Shown here: positions 8,152 to 16,786 of the stretch, piece after piece
How positions within the stretch are numbered: the stretch's first letter is position 1
How the letters are laid out: each line of letters begins with the position of its first letter
Assembly: GCA_964530075.1 (NCBI GenBank)
Contig: CAZGXU010000022.1
Coordinates: 1 to 33,850, forward strand
Length of the DNA: 33,850 nt
Direction: 5' to 3'
Source of the DNA: JANQEA01 sp964530075
Lineage (GTDB): Bacteria; Bipolaricaulota; Bipolaricaulia; UBA7950; UBA9294
Notes under the pieces: generated by a model
Database searches by the model: none
What the model was told of the DNA's origin: nothing
Seen by the model: only the letters and a program-made list of their open reading frames with translations
Translations under genes and position numbers: made by a program

Positions 8152-8195
8152 TCCCGTTCGAGCGCTCGATCGCTCGTCCGACCGAGCGGAGCGGC

Positions 8196-9395
8196 TCAGA
8201 CCTTGTTCAGGTGATGGCCGAGCTTCTCCTTCTTCGTCTTCAGGTACTGGCGGTTGAATTCGTTGGGCGGAATCTCGATCGGGATCTGCTCGACCACGGT
8301 CAATCCGTAGCCGGAGAGGCCGACGATCTTCTTCGGGTTGTTCGTCAACAGGCGGATCGTCGAGAGGCCGAGGTCGCAGAGGATCTGCGCCCCGATCCCG
8401 TAGTCGCGAAGGTCGGCCTCGAAGCCGAGGTGCTCGTTCGCCTCGACCGTATCGAGCCCCTGATCCTGAAGCTGGTAGGCGCAGACCTTGTTCTTCAGCC
8501 CGATCCCGCGTCCCTCCTGGCGCATGTAGACGAGCACGCCCCGCCCCTCCTCGTCGATCCGCTCGAGGGCGTGCTGGAGTTGGCCGCCGCAGTCGCAGCG
8601 GAACGACCCGAAGACGTCGCCGGTCAGGCACTCGGAGTGCACCCGGACGAGGACGTCCTCCGCCCCCGAGACGTCCCCCTTCACCAGGGCGACGTGCTCC
8701 TCGTCCTCGATCGGGCTGGTGTAGCTGACGATCCGGAACGTCCCGAAGCGCGTCGGGAGCTCGGCCTCGGCGACGCGCTCGATCAGCCGTTCGGTCCGCT
8801 TCCGATACGCGATCAGATCGGAGATGTTGACGATCGACAGGTCGTGCGTCTCGGCGAAGACCTCCAGGTGGGGGACGCGCGCCATCGTCCCGTCGTGGTT
8901 CAGGATCTCGCAGAGGACCGCCGCCGGCTTCAGCCCGGCGAGCCGCGCCAGGTCGACCGTCGCCTCGGTGTGCCCGGCGCGACGCAGGACGCCGCCGTCG
9001 CGGGCGATCAGCGGGAAGATGTGTCCCGGCAGGGCGAGGTCGCCCGGGCGCGTGGCTTCGTCGGTCAGGAGTCGGATCGTGTGGGCGCGGTCGTAGGCCG
9101 AGATCCCGGTGGCGATCCCTTCCCTCGCATCGACCGAGACGGTGAAGTGCGTCCCGTGCAGCGCGGTGTTCTCGGGGCACATCGGCGAGAGGCCGAGGGC
9201 GCGGGCGCGATCCTCGGTGATCGGCATGCAGACGAGGCCGCGGCCGTGCGTGATCATGAAGTTGATCGCGTCCGGCGCGGCGTGCTCGGCGGCGATGACG
9301 AGATCCCCTTCGTTCTCGCGGCGCTCGTCGTCGACGAGGATCAGCATCTCGCCGGCTCGAAACTTCCGGATCGCTTCCTCAATCGCGATGAACAA
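8196..9395 (-). CDS. ribBA: Bifunctional 3,4-dihydroxy-2-butanone-4-phosphate synthase / GTP cyclohydrolase II
   Basis: 399 residues with two fused domains, the common fusion length. Residues 1-200 are the RibB domain: DDERRENEGDLVIAAE, ARALGLSPMC, and HTEATVDLARLAG. Residues 205-399 are the RibA domain: zinc ligands in CLTGDVFGSFRCDCGG (C-x10-C-x-C), the catalytic MRQEGRGIGL block, and YGIGAQIL. It makes both branch precursors of riboflavin, from ribulose-5-phosphate and GTP. The start overlaps ribE by 17 bases. Confidence 0.97.
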   Translation of the reverse strand: MFIAIEEAIRKFRAGEMLILVDDERRENEGDLVIAAEHAAPDAINFMITHGRGLVCMPITEDRARALGLSPMCPENTALHGTHFTVSVDAREGIATGISAYDRAHTIRLLTDEATRPGDLALPGHIFPLIARDGGVLRRAGHTEATVDLARLAGLKPAAVLCEILNHDGTMARVPHLEVFAETHDLSIVNISDLIAYRKRTERLIERVAEAELPTRFGTFRIVSYTSPIEDEEHVALVKGDVSGAEDVLVRVHSECLTGDVFGSFRCDCGGQLQHALERIDEEGRGVLVYMRQEGRGIGLKNKVCAYQLQDQGLDTVEANEHLGFEADLRDYGIGAQILCDLGLSTIRLLTNNPKKIVGLSGYGLTVVEQIPIEIPPNEFNRQYLKTKKEKLGHHLNKV

Positions 9396-9969
9396 ACGGC
9401 ATCATCCTCTCGACGTACTTCGCCAGGATATCGAACTCGAGGTTCACCGGATCCCCGCTCCTCCGATCCTGCATCGTCGTCCTCTCGTAGGTCTCGGGAA
9501 CGATCGAACACCGGAACGAGCTCCCCTCGATCCCGTAGCTCGTCAGGCTGATCCCGTCGACCGCGATCGAGCCCTTCTCGACGACGTACCGGAGACGCTC
9601 CGCCGGGTACGAGACGATCGCGATCCAGTTTCGCTCCTCCCGGTACAGGGCCTGGATTCGGCCGACCGCGTCGACGTGCCCGAGGACCAGGTGCCCGTCC
9701 AGGCCGTCGACCGGGCGCACCGGGAGCTCGAGGTTGACCCGTGCCCCCGGCCTCAGCCCGCCGAGCGTCGTTCGCGAGAGCGTTTCCCGCGACACGTCGG
9801 CTCGGAAGGCGTCGTCGTAGAGCCCGCGGACCGTCAGGCAGACCCCGTTCACCGCGACGCTCGCCCCGACGTCGAGCCGGTCGCGCATCGCCCGGGGGAG
9901 TTCGACCTCCACCTCCCCGGCGCGCGACGACCTGAGGTGTCCGAGACCCTGCACTACGCCCGTGAACAT
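9379..9969 (-). CDS. ribE: Riboflavin synthase, alpha subunit
   Basis: 196 residues built from two repeated beta-barrel halves. It begins with the invariant MFTGVVQGLG. The first half has VAVNGVCLTV and HLVLGHVDAVG; the second has KGSIAVDGISLTSYG. It dismutates two 6,7-dimethyl-8-ribityllumazine molecules to riboflavin. First gene of the operon. The ATG lies only 11 bases beyond a good -10 and has no Shine-Dalgarno sequence, so the mRNA is probably leaderless. Together with ribBA and ribH it gives all steps except the RibD deaminase/reductase and the phosphatase, which are not in the window. Confidence 0.95.
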   Translation of the reverse strand: MFTGVVQGLGHLRSSRAGEVEVELPRAMRDRLDVGASVAVNGVCLTVRGLYDDAFRADVSRETLSRTTLGGLRPGARVNLELPVRPVDGLDGHLVLGHVDAVGRIQALYREERNWIAIVSYPAERLRYVVEKGSIAVDGISLTSYGIEGSSFRCSIVPETYERTTMQDRRSGDPVNLEFDILAKYVERMMPFVHRD

Positions 9970-9980
9970 CGGCGAGGCGC

Positions 9981-10009
9981 AGTGTACTGCAGCCGAACAC
10001 CCTGTTCAA
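9981..10009 (-). promoter_or_regulatory. Predicted promoter of the ribE operon (leaderless)
   Basis: On the minus strand: TTGAAC (10009-10004), a 17-base spacer, TACACT (9986-9981). The expected start of transcription near 9974 lies about five bases before the ribE ATG at 9969, leaving no room for an FMN riboswitch or ribosome site. Confidence 0.6.
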
Positions 10010-10060
10010 CGGAGTTGCGCGCGTTTCTCGCCTACGATACCCTCTTCGAAGGAGGTCATC

Positions 10061-11629
10061 GTGGGAACGAAGCGAGCGTGCTATGGATTGCTGGGGATCC
10101 TCGTTTTTTTTCTGTCGTTTTCCGTGGTCGCGGCCGAGCCGGGGATCACCTTCAACGTCACCGAAAGGGAGGGGTTCCGCGAGCTGATCGTCGCCACGCC
10201 CCTCGCCAACTACCTCTTCTCCGAGGACGGGGGCACGCTCAGGAGCGTCCTGCTGACCTTCGCCCCGTATGGCTCGAAGGTCGAGGAGCTCGTGTACGGG
10301 ACGACGACCGACGCGACGACCTTCGCCCGGCGGTACACGGCCGACGCGGAGTTCCCGTTCGATTTGCGCGGGGACGGGACCGAGGGGAGCTACGTGCTCG
10401 GCGAGCCCGAGCGGACCGACTCCGGTGGGCTCGTCGTCACGTTCACCGGCGAACTCGCCGAGTACACGGTGGTCAAGCGGTTCACCCTCGAGCCCGATGC
10501 GCTGTACAGCGTGGAGCTCGACGTCGAGGTCACGCCGCGGGCCGATGCGGCATCCGAGCTCGAGATGACGGTTCAGAAGTACATCCCGCAGAGCAAAGGG
10601 GGGCGTCAGCTCACCTACCTGTTCGACGGCGAGCCCTCGCCCGCCATGCTCGCCTCCGGTTCCTACTTCTCGTTCGACGGACTCGGCCTGATGGACGGGA
10701 ACGTCGTCTTCTTCCTCATCCCGGACGAAGGGACGACGGTCGGCCCGTTCTCCGAGGCAACGGAGTCGGGCAGCTGGAGATTCGGGGTGAAGCTCGCCGC
10801 GCCGGAGGGGACGTCGTCCTACCGCTTCACGCTCTACGGCGGGAGGCGTCGCTTCCTCTTGATGAAGGCAGCCGGGATCGAGGCCCTCGACCAGCCGGGC
10901 GTCGGGGCGCGGGCGATGGTGGCGGTGATCCAATTCCTCGACATCCTGTACCGCTACACCGGCAACTACGGGTGGGCGATCATCCTGTTCACCCTGATGA
11001 CCCGCATCGTCCTGTTCCCGCTGATGCGGAAGCAGTACCACTCGATCGCGAAGACCCAGCGGATCCAGCCCCGCCTGAAGCGGATCCAGGAGCGGTACAA
11101 GGACGACCGCCAGATGATGCAGCAGAAGGTCCTCGAGGTCTATCGGAAGGAGGGCGTCAACCCGATGGGCGGATGCCTGCCGATGCTGATCCAGCTTCCG
11201 ATCATCTTCATCATCTGGCGGGCGATGCTCTACGCGAGCGAGCAGATCCACTTGTCGCCCGGCTTCCTCTGGATCCCCGACCTGAGCGTCCACGACCCGT
11301 ACTTCATCCTCGTTATCTTGACGACGCTGATCATGCTCGTTCAACAGAGGTTCATGACCCCGATGCCGACCGGGGAGGCGAAGGGAATGCAGAAGTACAT
11401 GGGCTACTTCTTCCCTCTGCTGATGGCCGTCCTCCTCTGGCGCTTCCCGGCCGGGCTCTGGCTCTACTACCTCCTCACCACGGCGGCTCAAGTAGGGCAG
11501 CAGGCCTTCGTGAACTGGGAGATGGCGCGGGCCGAAGGCGGGCCGATCCCCGTTCCGGTTGAGGGGGAAGATCCGGGAGTAGAGATGGAGGAGAGCGATG
11601 GAGACGAAGGCGCTTCAGCGGGAGGTTGA
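10061..11629 (+). CDS. yidC: Membrane protein insertase YidC
   Basis: 522 residues from the GTG at 10061, which follows a near-perfect GAAGGAGGT ribosome site at five bases. Residues 8-24 form the first membrane helix or uncleaved signal. A periplasmic beta domain typical of Gram-negative YidC runs to about residue 280. The conserved insertase core follows: YTGNYGWAIILFTLMTR, the cytoplasmic hairpin loop KTQRIQPRLKRIQERYKDD, and KEGVNPMGGCLPMLIQLPI. It inserts and folds inner membrane proteins, alone or with Sec. Here it heads the conserved yidC-khpB-mnmE order, but rpmH, rnpA and yidD are not upstream; the neighbour is the divergent ribE. Its own promoter is weak (TTGCGC at 10015, possible TACCCT). 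Confidence 0.96.
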   Translation: MGTKRACYGLLGILVFFLSFSVVAAEPGITFNVTEREGFRELIVATPLANYLFSEDGGTLRSVLLTFAPYGSKVEELVYGTTTDATTFARRYTADAEFPFDLRGDGTEGSYVLGEPERTDSGGLVVTFTGELAEYTVVKRFTLEPDALYSVELDVEVTPRADAASELEMTVQKYIPQSKGGRQLTYLFDGEPSPAMLASGSYFSFDGLGLMDGNVVFFLIPDEGTTVGPFSEATESGSWRFGVKLAAPEGTSSYRFTLYGGRRRFLLMKAAGIEALDQPGVGARAMVAVIQFLDILYRYTGNYGWAIILFTLMTRIVLFPLMRKQYHSIAKTQRIQPRLKRIQERYKDDRQMMQQKVLEVYRKEGVNPMGGCLPMLIQLPIIFIIWRAMLYASEQIHLSPGFLWIPDLSVHDPYFILVILTTLIMLVQQRFMTPMPTGEAKGMQKYMGYFFPLLMAVLLWRFPAGLWLYYLLTTAAQVGQQAFVNWEMARAEGGPIPVPVEGEDPGVEMEESDGDEGASAGG

Positions 11630-12059
11630 GGCCTACCTCCGCGATCTCCTTACCGTCCTCGAGGAGGACGCGACGTTCGAGGTCGAGCCGTCGTCCGCCC
11701 CCGAAGGCCTGTACGTCAATCTCGAGGGGAGCCTGTTCTCGCTCCCCGAGGATCGATCGGTTCTGACGGCGCTGGAACTCCTCCTCCGCGGCGCGCTTCG
11801 GCGGAAGACGGGTCAGGAAATCGAAATCGTCCTCGACGTCAACGGAACGGTGAAGCGTCGCCGGGCGGAACTGATCCGGTTCGCGCTGACCAAGGCGGAG
11901 GAGGTCCGCCGCGACCGGAAGCGGATCCGCCTGAACGCCATGCCGGCGCACGAGCGGCGGACGATCCACGTCACGCTGGCCAACGTTCCCGGCGTGCGGA
12001 CCTACAGCGTCGGTGAAGGGGACGAGCGTCGGGTGCTGATCGAGCCGGACGACGCCTGA
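11598..12059 (+). CDS. jag: KhpB/Jag-like KH and R3H RNA-binding protein
   Basis: 153 residues. The middle has the KH-like fold common to this family (LYVNLEGSLFSLPEDRSVLTALELLLRGALRRKTG), and the C-terminal half reads as the R3H domain (RAELIRFALTKAEEVRRDRKRIRLNAMPAHERRTIH). The Jag N-terminal domain of Firmicutes is absent. KhpB proteins bind RNA and influence cell elongation and division in Gram-positives; the role here is inferred. It overlaps the end of yidC by 32 bases, and its stop overlaps the mnmE ATG by one base (TGATG), so all three are a tight operon. Confidence 0.88.
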   Translation: METKALQREVEAYLRDLLTVLEEDATFEVEPSSAPEGLYVNLEGSLFSLPEDRSVLTALELLLRGALRRKTGQEIEIVLDVNGTVKRRRAELIRFALTKAEEVRRDRKRIRLNAMPAHERRTIHVTLANVPGVRTYSVGEGDERRVLIEPDDA

Positions 12060-13417
12060 TGGACGACGGAACCATCGCTGCGATCTCCACGCCACTCGGC
12101 GAGGGGGGGATCGGGATCGTCCGGTTGACCGGTCCGGACGCGATCGACATCGCCGGCCGCCTGTTCCGCTCGGCCCGGGGCGATTCGCTCCGGGATGCTC
12201 CCACGCACACGCTTCACTACGGTCGGATCGTCGTCGCGGACCGCCTGATCGACGAGGCCCTCGTTTCCGTCATGCGGGCACCGCGGACGTACACGCGGGA
12301 GGACGTCGTGGAGATCAACTGTCACGGGGGAATCGTCGCGACGCGTGCGGTCCTCGACGCCGTCCTCTCCGGCGGGGCGCGGATGGCCGAACGCGGCGAG
12401 TTCACCGAGCGGGCGTTCCTCAACGGGCGGATCTCGCTCGATCAGGCGAAGGCGGTCCTCGACGTCGTGCGCGCGCGGACGGTCCTCGGTCTCGAGGCGG
12501 CCGTTGATCGGCTCGGCGGACGGTTCTCGAGCGCCCTCGACGAGGTTCGCGGGGGGCTCGCCGAGGTCCTCGCCGATCTGGAAGTCGAGATCGACTACCC
12601 CGATCTGGGCGTCGATGTCGAAGCCATCCTCCCGAGGATCGACGACCTCTCCCGACGCGTCGGTCGGATGCTCGCCGAGAGCGAACAGGGGCGGATCGTT
12701 CGCGAGGGGTTGACGGTCGCGATCGTCGGGCGGCCGAACGTCGGCAAGTCGGCACTGTTGAACGCGCTCCTCGCCGAGGCGCGGGCGATCGTGACGCCGA
12801 TCCCCGGGACGACGCGCGACACCGTCGAGGAGGAGTCCTCGCTCGCGGGGATCCCGGTCCGCTGGATCGACACGGCGGGGCTGCGAGAGCCGGGCGACCC
12901 GGTCGAAGCGGAGGGGGTCCTTCGGACCCAGCGGGCGATCGACCGGTCCGATCTGGTCCTCTGCCTCCTCGACCGAAGCGAGCCGCTTGCCCGGGAGGAC
13001 CGGGAGATCCTCGAGCGGCCGTGGGGCGTCCCGTCGATCCTGGTCGTCAACAAGACCGATCTGCCGGATCGGATCGGTGCCGTCTCGCTCGGCTCGTGGG
13101 CCGAACGGGTCGACATCTCGGCGAAGGAGGGCGATGGGATCGACGAGCTCCGGGAGGCGATCCTTCGGTTGCTGATCGGCGGGGAGCTTCCGACGCGCAA
13201 CTCGGTCCTCCTCCTCGATGCGTGGGAACGCGATTTGATCCGGCGGGTCGGTGAATCGCTCCGTTCCGCCGCGGCGACGGCCCGGGCCGGACACTCGGTC
13301 GACATGGTCGCTGAGGACCTTCGCCACGCTTATCGGACGGCCGGCGAGCTGCAGGGGATCGACGTCGGCGAATCGATCCTCGACGCCGTCTTCTCCCGCT
13401 TTTGCGTCGGGAAGTAA
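12059..13417 (+). CDS. mnmE: tRNA uridine-5-carboxymethylaminomethyl GTPase MnmE
   Basis: 452 residues, complete. The N-terminal tetrahydrofolate-binding domain (IAAISTPLGEGGIGIVRLTG) is followed by a helical domain split around a GTPase domain. G1 is GRPNVGKS (224-231), G2 GTTRDT (250-255), G3 DTAG (271-274), G4 NKTD (331-334), G5 SAK (354-356). The C-terminal FCVGK (448-452) carries the catalytic cysteine. With MnmG it modifies the wobble uridine of several tRNAs. It is the last gene of yidC-khpB-mnmE and runs convergently into recJ. Confidence 0.97.
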   Translation: MDDGTIAAISTPLGEGGIGIVRLTGPDAIDIAGRLFRSARGDSLRDAPTHTLHYGRIVVADRLIDEALVSVMRAPRTYTREDVVEINCHGGIVATRAVLDAVLSGGARMAERGEFTERAFLNGRISLDQAKAVLDVVRARTVLGLEAAVDRLGGRFSSALDEVRGGLAEVLADLEVEIDYPDLGVDVEAILPRIDDLSRRVGRMLAESEQGRIVREGLTVAIVGRPNVGKSALLNALLAEARAIVTPIPGTTRDTVEEESSLAGIPVRWIDTAGLREPGDPVEAEGVLRTQRAIDRSDLVLCLLDRSEPLAREDREILERPWGVPSILVVNKTDLPDRIGAVSLGSWAERVDISAKEGDGIDELREAILRLLIGGELPTRNSVLLLDAWERDLIRRVGESLRSAAATARAGHSVDMVAEDLRHAYRTAGELQGIDVGESILDAVFSRFCVGK

Positions 13418-13418
13418 G

Positions 13419-13459
13419 GGCGGCCTGCGGCCGCCTTGCGAGAAGGCTTCGTCTTCTCG
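13419..13459. terminator. Tandem hairpins between convergent mnmE and recJ
   Basis: Directly after the mnmE stop come GGCGGCC-TGC-GGCCGCC (13419-13435) and then CGAGAAG-GCTTCGT-CTTCTCG (13439-13459). Both are perfect inverted repeats and can fold on either strand. No T-tract follows. The remaining 80 bases to the recJ stop hold no gene. Confidence 0.55.
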
Positions 13460-13541
13460 TGGGTGATGACCGCGCGAAGCCAGGATCTCTGCGGTGTCTC
13501 GCGGGATGGATCGGGGCGAGCTCCCGTAAGGGACGGGCGGC

Positions 13542-15278
13542 CTATTGCGAAGGGCGGTCGGCGACGAGGTCGATCCCCTGGATCTGGACGCTTCCTCGCC
13601 AATCGTCGAAGCCGGCGTGACCGACGAGGCCGATCGGACCGGTCCGTTCGAACGCGTCGAGGTGCCTGGCCATGCGGAACCCGATGAACGGGATCGAAGT
13701 GCCGTCTTGGGCCACCAGCCCCTTGAGGTGCTGTCTCCGGTTCCCGACCAGCGTCAGCTCCGAGAACGTGCAATCCGACAGGAGGAACCGGGGTCTGGCG
13801 TTGCCCGGGCCGAATGGGCCGAGGGACGTCAGGTCGGTGTAGAACCGGAGGTCCACTTCGCCGATGGAGAGCCGCGCGTCGACCTCCTCGGCGGCGAGGC
13901 TCGTCAGCTCCTCGCGGTGCGCCGCGACGTACTCGAACAGGCGCTCCTCCAACTCCGGGAGTCGATCGTTGACGACCGAGAACCCGGCGGCCATTCGGTG
14001 TCCACCGTACTGGAGCAGGAGATCGCTGTTCGCCTCCAGGCAGGCGCTGATGTCGAATTCCCCAATGCTCCGGCACGAGCCTCGGCTCACACGATCCCCG
14101 CGGGAGACGACGATCGACGGGACGCGGAACCGCTCGGCGAGGCTGGAGGCGACGAGCCCGAGGATCCCCTCGTTCCAGTATTTCCCCGCGACGAGGACCA
14201 GGCCGTCCTCCTGCGGGTTGAGCGCCTCTTCGCGGATGGTCTCCTCCGCCTGAGCGATCAGGTCATTCTGGGCGATCTCCCGGTCGCGGTTGTAGTCGAG
14301 GAGGATCTCGGCGAGGTACTCCGCTTGGTCCGGGATCTCGGTGATCAGCAGGAGGAAGGCGACCTTCGGGTCCCCGGCGCGGTTCGCCGCGTTCAGCTTC
14401 GGGGCGACGAGGTAGCCGATGTCCGACGTGCTGATCTTCTTCGGGTTGACCGAGAGCTTGTCGAACAGGACCCTCAGGCCCTGAGACGAGCCTTCCCCCT
14501 CGGCGATCAACGAGAACGCCTTGCGGACGAAGGCGCGATTCTCGCTCTCCCCGTCGGACGAGAGCGGCACGAGATCGGCGACCGTTCCGAGTGCGACGAG
14601 GTCGAGGAGCTGCGTTGGGGCCGGCCTGCCGAGGCGCTCGTAGAGCGCGCAGACGAGCTTGTACGCGACCCCGACGCCGGCGAGCTGGCGGTTCGGGTAC
14701 GCTTCCCCCTCGCGATGCGCGTCGATGATCGCGAACGCGCCAAGGGGAGGCGTCGGGGGGATGTGGTGATCCGTTACGACCGTGTCGATCCCCGCGTCCT
14801 TCAGTGCGTCGATCTCGGCGTGGTTGGATACGCCGCAGTCGGCGGTGATCACCAGGCCGAAGCCCTCCTCGATGGCGCGGAGGACGAACGGGCGCGAGAT
14901 GCCGTGTCCGTTCGTCCGGTCCCCGACGTCGACCTTGAGCGTGTTCTGAGGGAGGAGCGGGCGAAGCCCCCGGTAGAGGACGGCGGCCCCCGTCAGCCCG
15001 TCGACGTCGAAGTCGCCGTGGATGAAGATCCGCTCCCCAGCGTCGATCGCCTTTACGAGGCGATCGATCGCCCGCTCCATCTCGGAAAAGAGGAACGGGG
15101 AGTGGAAGCTGCGGACCCCCGGATCGATCAGGGACTTCCACGACGCGCCTCCACGCAGGGCGAGGAGGACGGCGAACGGGCGAGCACAACCGAGGGTCGT
15201 TCGAATGACGTCGACGAGGGCCTCGTCCGGATCGGGAGCGAGCCTCCACTCTCTCCCGTCCCGAAGGGCGGACCTCAT
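13542..15278 (-). CDS. recJ: Single-stranded-DNA-specific exonuclease RecJ
   Basis: 578 residues. The DHH-family metal motifs are in order: HGDFDVDG (87-94), ADCG (146-149) and VVTDHH (167-172). Later blocks include the NAAN variant of the usual NAAGR motif, and GGHRMAAGFSV of the DHHA1 domain, followed by a C-terminal OB-like domain. RecJ degrades single-stranded DNA 5' to 3' in recombination and mismatch repair. The ATG overlaps the secF stop (ATGA). The same frame stays open far upstream through secF in another frame; that extension is an artefact of GC-rich sequence, so the start at 15278 is used. Confidence 0.94.
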   Translation of the reverse strand: MRSALRDGREWRLAPDPDEALVDVIRTTLGCARPFAVLLALRGGASWKSLIDPGVRSFHSPFLFSEMERAIDRLVKAIDAGERIFIHGDFDVDGLTGAAVLYRGLRPLLPQNTLKVDVGDRTNGHGISRPFVLRAIEEGFGLVITADCGVSNHAEIDALKDAGIDTVVTDHHIPPTPPLGAFAIIDAHREGEAYPNRQLAGVGVAYKLVCALYERLGRPAPTQLLDLVALGTVADLVPLSSDGESENRAFVRKAFSLIAEGEGSSQGLRVLFDKLSVNPKKISTSDIGYLVAPKLNAANRAGDPKVAFLLLITEIPDQAEYLAEILLDYNRDREIAQNDLIAQAEETIREEALNPQEDGLVLVAGKYWNEGILGLVASSLAERFRVPSIVVSRGDRVSRGSCRSIGEFDISACLEANSDLLLQYGGHRMAAGFSVVNDRLPELEERLFEYVAAHREELTSLAAEEVDARLSIGEVDLRFYTDLTSLGPFGPGNARPRFLLSDCTFSELTLVGNRRQHLKGLVAQDGTSIPFIGFRMARHLDAFERTGPIGLVGHAGFDDWRGSVQIQGIDLVADRPSQ

Positions 15279-16189
15279 CTTCCCTTCTTCGATTTCTTCG
15301 ATTTGTCCGCCTTGAGGCTCCAGCCGTAGAGAATCGGGTTCGCGATGTACATCGAGGAGTAGGTCCCGACGACGACGCCGATCAACAGGGCGAGGGAGAA
15401 CCCGCGCAGGACGCTTCCGCCGAACAGGAACAGGATGACGACCGGAATGAAGGTCGTGATCGACGTGTTCAGCGTCCGACTGAGCGACTGGTTGACGCTC
15501 AAGTTGATGACCTCGAAGACCGACCGACGACGCTCGACCTTCAAGTTCTCGCGGATCCGGTCGTAGATGACGATCGTGTCGTTCAGCGAGTATCCGACGA
15601 TCGTCAGGAAGGCGGCGATCGTCGCCAGGTTGACCTCGACCTGAAGGACCGCGAAGACGCCGAGGGCGATGACGACGTCGTGGAGAATCGCCACGACGGC
15701 GCCGATCGCGTAGCGCAGGCGGAACCTCCAAGAAATGTAGACGAGGATCGCCACGATGGCGAGCAGGACGGCCTGCCATCCCTTCTGTGCCAGCTCCCGA
15801 CTCACCTGCTGGCCGATCAGCCGGCGGCTGATGTCCTCGACGGGGAAGTCGGCGCGGAGGGTCGTCTCGATCCGGTCGATCACCCGCTGGTCCTCCTCGA
15901 CGTTGAGGAGCTGCGTCGTGATCACCTTCGTGTTCCGTTCGGCGACGTCCTGGATCACGCTCTTCGTCAGATCGACGCCTCCGGCGTCGATCGTCCCGAG
16001 CGCGGCCCGGATGTCGGCCGTGTCGACCGGCTCGGAGAAGAGGACCGTGAACTCCATTCCTCCGGTGAAGTCGATTCCCCACATCAACCCGCGCACGCCC
16101 GGAATCAGGACGATCACGCTGACTGCGACCAGCAGGAGCGAAAGCGGGACGAAGTACTTCGTCTTGCCGAGGAAATCGAAATGCCGCAT
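15275..16189 (-). CDS. secF: Protein translocase subunit SecF
   Basis: 304 residues with six membrane helices. The first is at about residues 13-31, followed by the periplasmic domain beginning GIDFTGGMEFTV, then five helices containing the conserved VGYSLNDTIVIYDRIREN and the TLNTSITTFIPV block. It ends in a Lys-rich cytoplasmic tail. SecF works with SecD to drive late steps of Sec export using the proton gradient. Normally secD directly precedes secF; here the gene before it is rpsT, 12 bases away. The recJ gene after it is a common neighbour. Confidence 0.96.
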   Translation of the reverse strand: MRHFDFLGKTKYFVPLSLLLVAVSVIVLIPGVRGLMWGIDFTGGMEFTVLFSEPVDTADIRAALGTIDAGGVDLTKSVIQDVAERNTKVITTQLLNVEEDQRVIDRIETTLRADFPVEDISRRLIGQQVSRELAQKGWQAVLLAIVAILVYISWRFRLRYAIGAVVAILHDVVIALGVFAVLQVEVNLATIAAFLTIVGYSLNDTIVIYDRIRENLKVERRRSVFEVINLSVNQSLSRTLNTSITTFIPVVILFLFGGSVLRGFSLALLIGVVVGTYSSMYIANPILYGWSLKADKSKKSKKGR

Positions 16190-16201
16190 CGGACGCCTCC
16201 T

Positions 16202-16468
16202 CTAAGCCTGGAGCCTCTTCGTCCACCTCGACTTGATCCGTGCGGCCTTGTTCGCATGGACCGTGTTCCGCTTGGCAGCTTTGTCCGCCGCCCGCGCGAG
16301 CTCGGGAAGGAGCGCGCGCGCCGCCTCTCTGTTCCCGGCCTCGAGATGGAGGCGGATCTGTTTCTCCACGCGTTTGATCGCGGCCTTCTTGGCCCGATTC
16401 AGCCCCCTGCGCTTGTGGCTCTGTCGCAAGCGCTTGCTTGCGGAAGCGATGTTAGGAATCGCACTCAC
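16202..16468 (-). CDS. rpsT: 30S ribosomal protein S20
   Basis: 88 residues, very basic. It shows the S20 pattern: an N-terminal S-K-R-L-R-Q-S stretch, NRAKKAAIKRVEKQI, then KAAKRNTVHANKAARIKSRW near the end. It binds 16S rRNA in the 30S body. Start codon is GTG at 16468 with GGAGAG immediately upstream, giving poor spacing; weak initiation is typical of S20 genes that are autoregulated, but that is inference. It is the first gene of rpsT-secF-recJ. Confidence 0.93.
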   Translation of the reverse strand: MSAIPNIASASKRLRQSHKRRGLNRAKKAAIKRVEKQIRLHLEAGNREAARALLPELARAADKAAKRNTVHANKAARIKSRWTKRLQA

Positions 16469-16516
16469 CTCTCCGAAGTTTCGTCTTCACGTATTGCAGG
16501 TCAGAAATGGCGATCG

Positions 16517-16545
16517 ATGTTAGCGGAGCGGAGATCGCGAATCAA
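16517..16545 (-). promoter_or_regulatory. Predicted promoter of rpsT-secF-recJ
   Basis: On the minus strand: TTGATT (16545-16540), 17 bases, TAACAT (16522-16517). Expected start near 16510, giving a leader of about 42 bases. Confidence 0.5.
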
Positions 16546-16706
16546 GCAGGCCCGTTCTTCTCCCTCCGCCGTTGGGAGTCTGTCTTGCACGAAGGCGGGA
16601 TCGATCTCGGGGCGAAGTCCGTGATCGATGTCCGATGTCGGTCCGGGAGTGGGTCGTCCCACCGTGCCCATACCGGTTCCGGCGGGTTCGAGCGAATCGC
16701 GCCCGA

Positions 16707-16735
16707 TTGTCAGCCCGTTTCCGCGGTGCTAGGAT
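16707..16735 (+). promoter_or_regulatory. Predicted promoter of nrdD-nrdG, extended -10
   Basis: TTGTCA (16707-16712), 17 bases, TAGGAT (16730-16735) preceded by TG-c. Start predicted near 16742. A CCACCG-GGT-CGGTGG inverted repeat sits at 16749-16763, close to the 5' end of the transcript. No NrdR box is recognisable. The 160 bases between this and the rpsT promoter hold no gene. Confidence 0.65.
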
Positions 16736-16786
16736 GGGTCCGTTTTTCCCACCGGGTCGGTGGCTCGCATCCGAAAGAGGGGGTTC

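Noticed and set aside
8050..8195. FMN riboswitch before ribH
   Set aside because: The conserved RFN core sequences are absent; only one simple hairpin is present.
10015..10043. yidC promoter TTGCGC-17-TACCCT
   Set aside because: The -10 matches the consensus poorly and alternative placements have wrong spacing, so it is mentioned only in the yidC entry.
13542..16226. A single 894-residue minus-strand open frame spanning recJ and beyond
   Set aside because: Its first third is an Arg/Asp/Gly-rich translation of secF in the wrong frame. RecJ homology begins at the ATGA overlap at 15278, so two genes, secF and recJ, are annotated instead.
16640..16710. A tRNA-like stretch with GGGTTCGAGC resembling a T-loop
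   Set aside because: The T-stem arms do not pair, and no acceptor or anticodon stem can be built around it.
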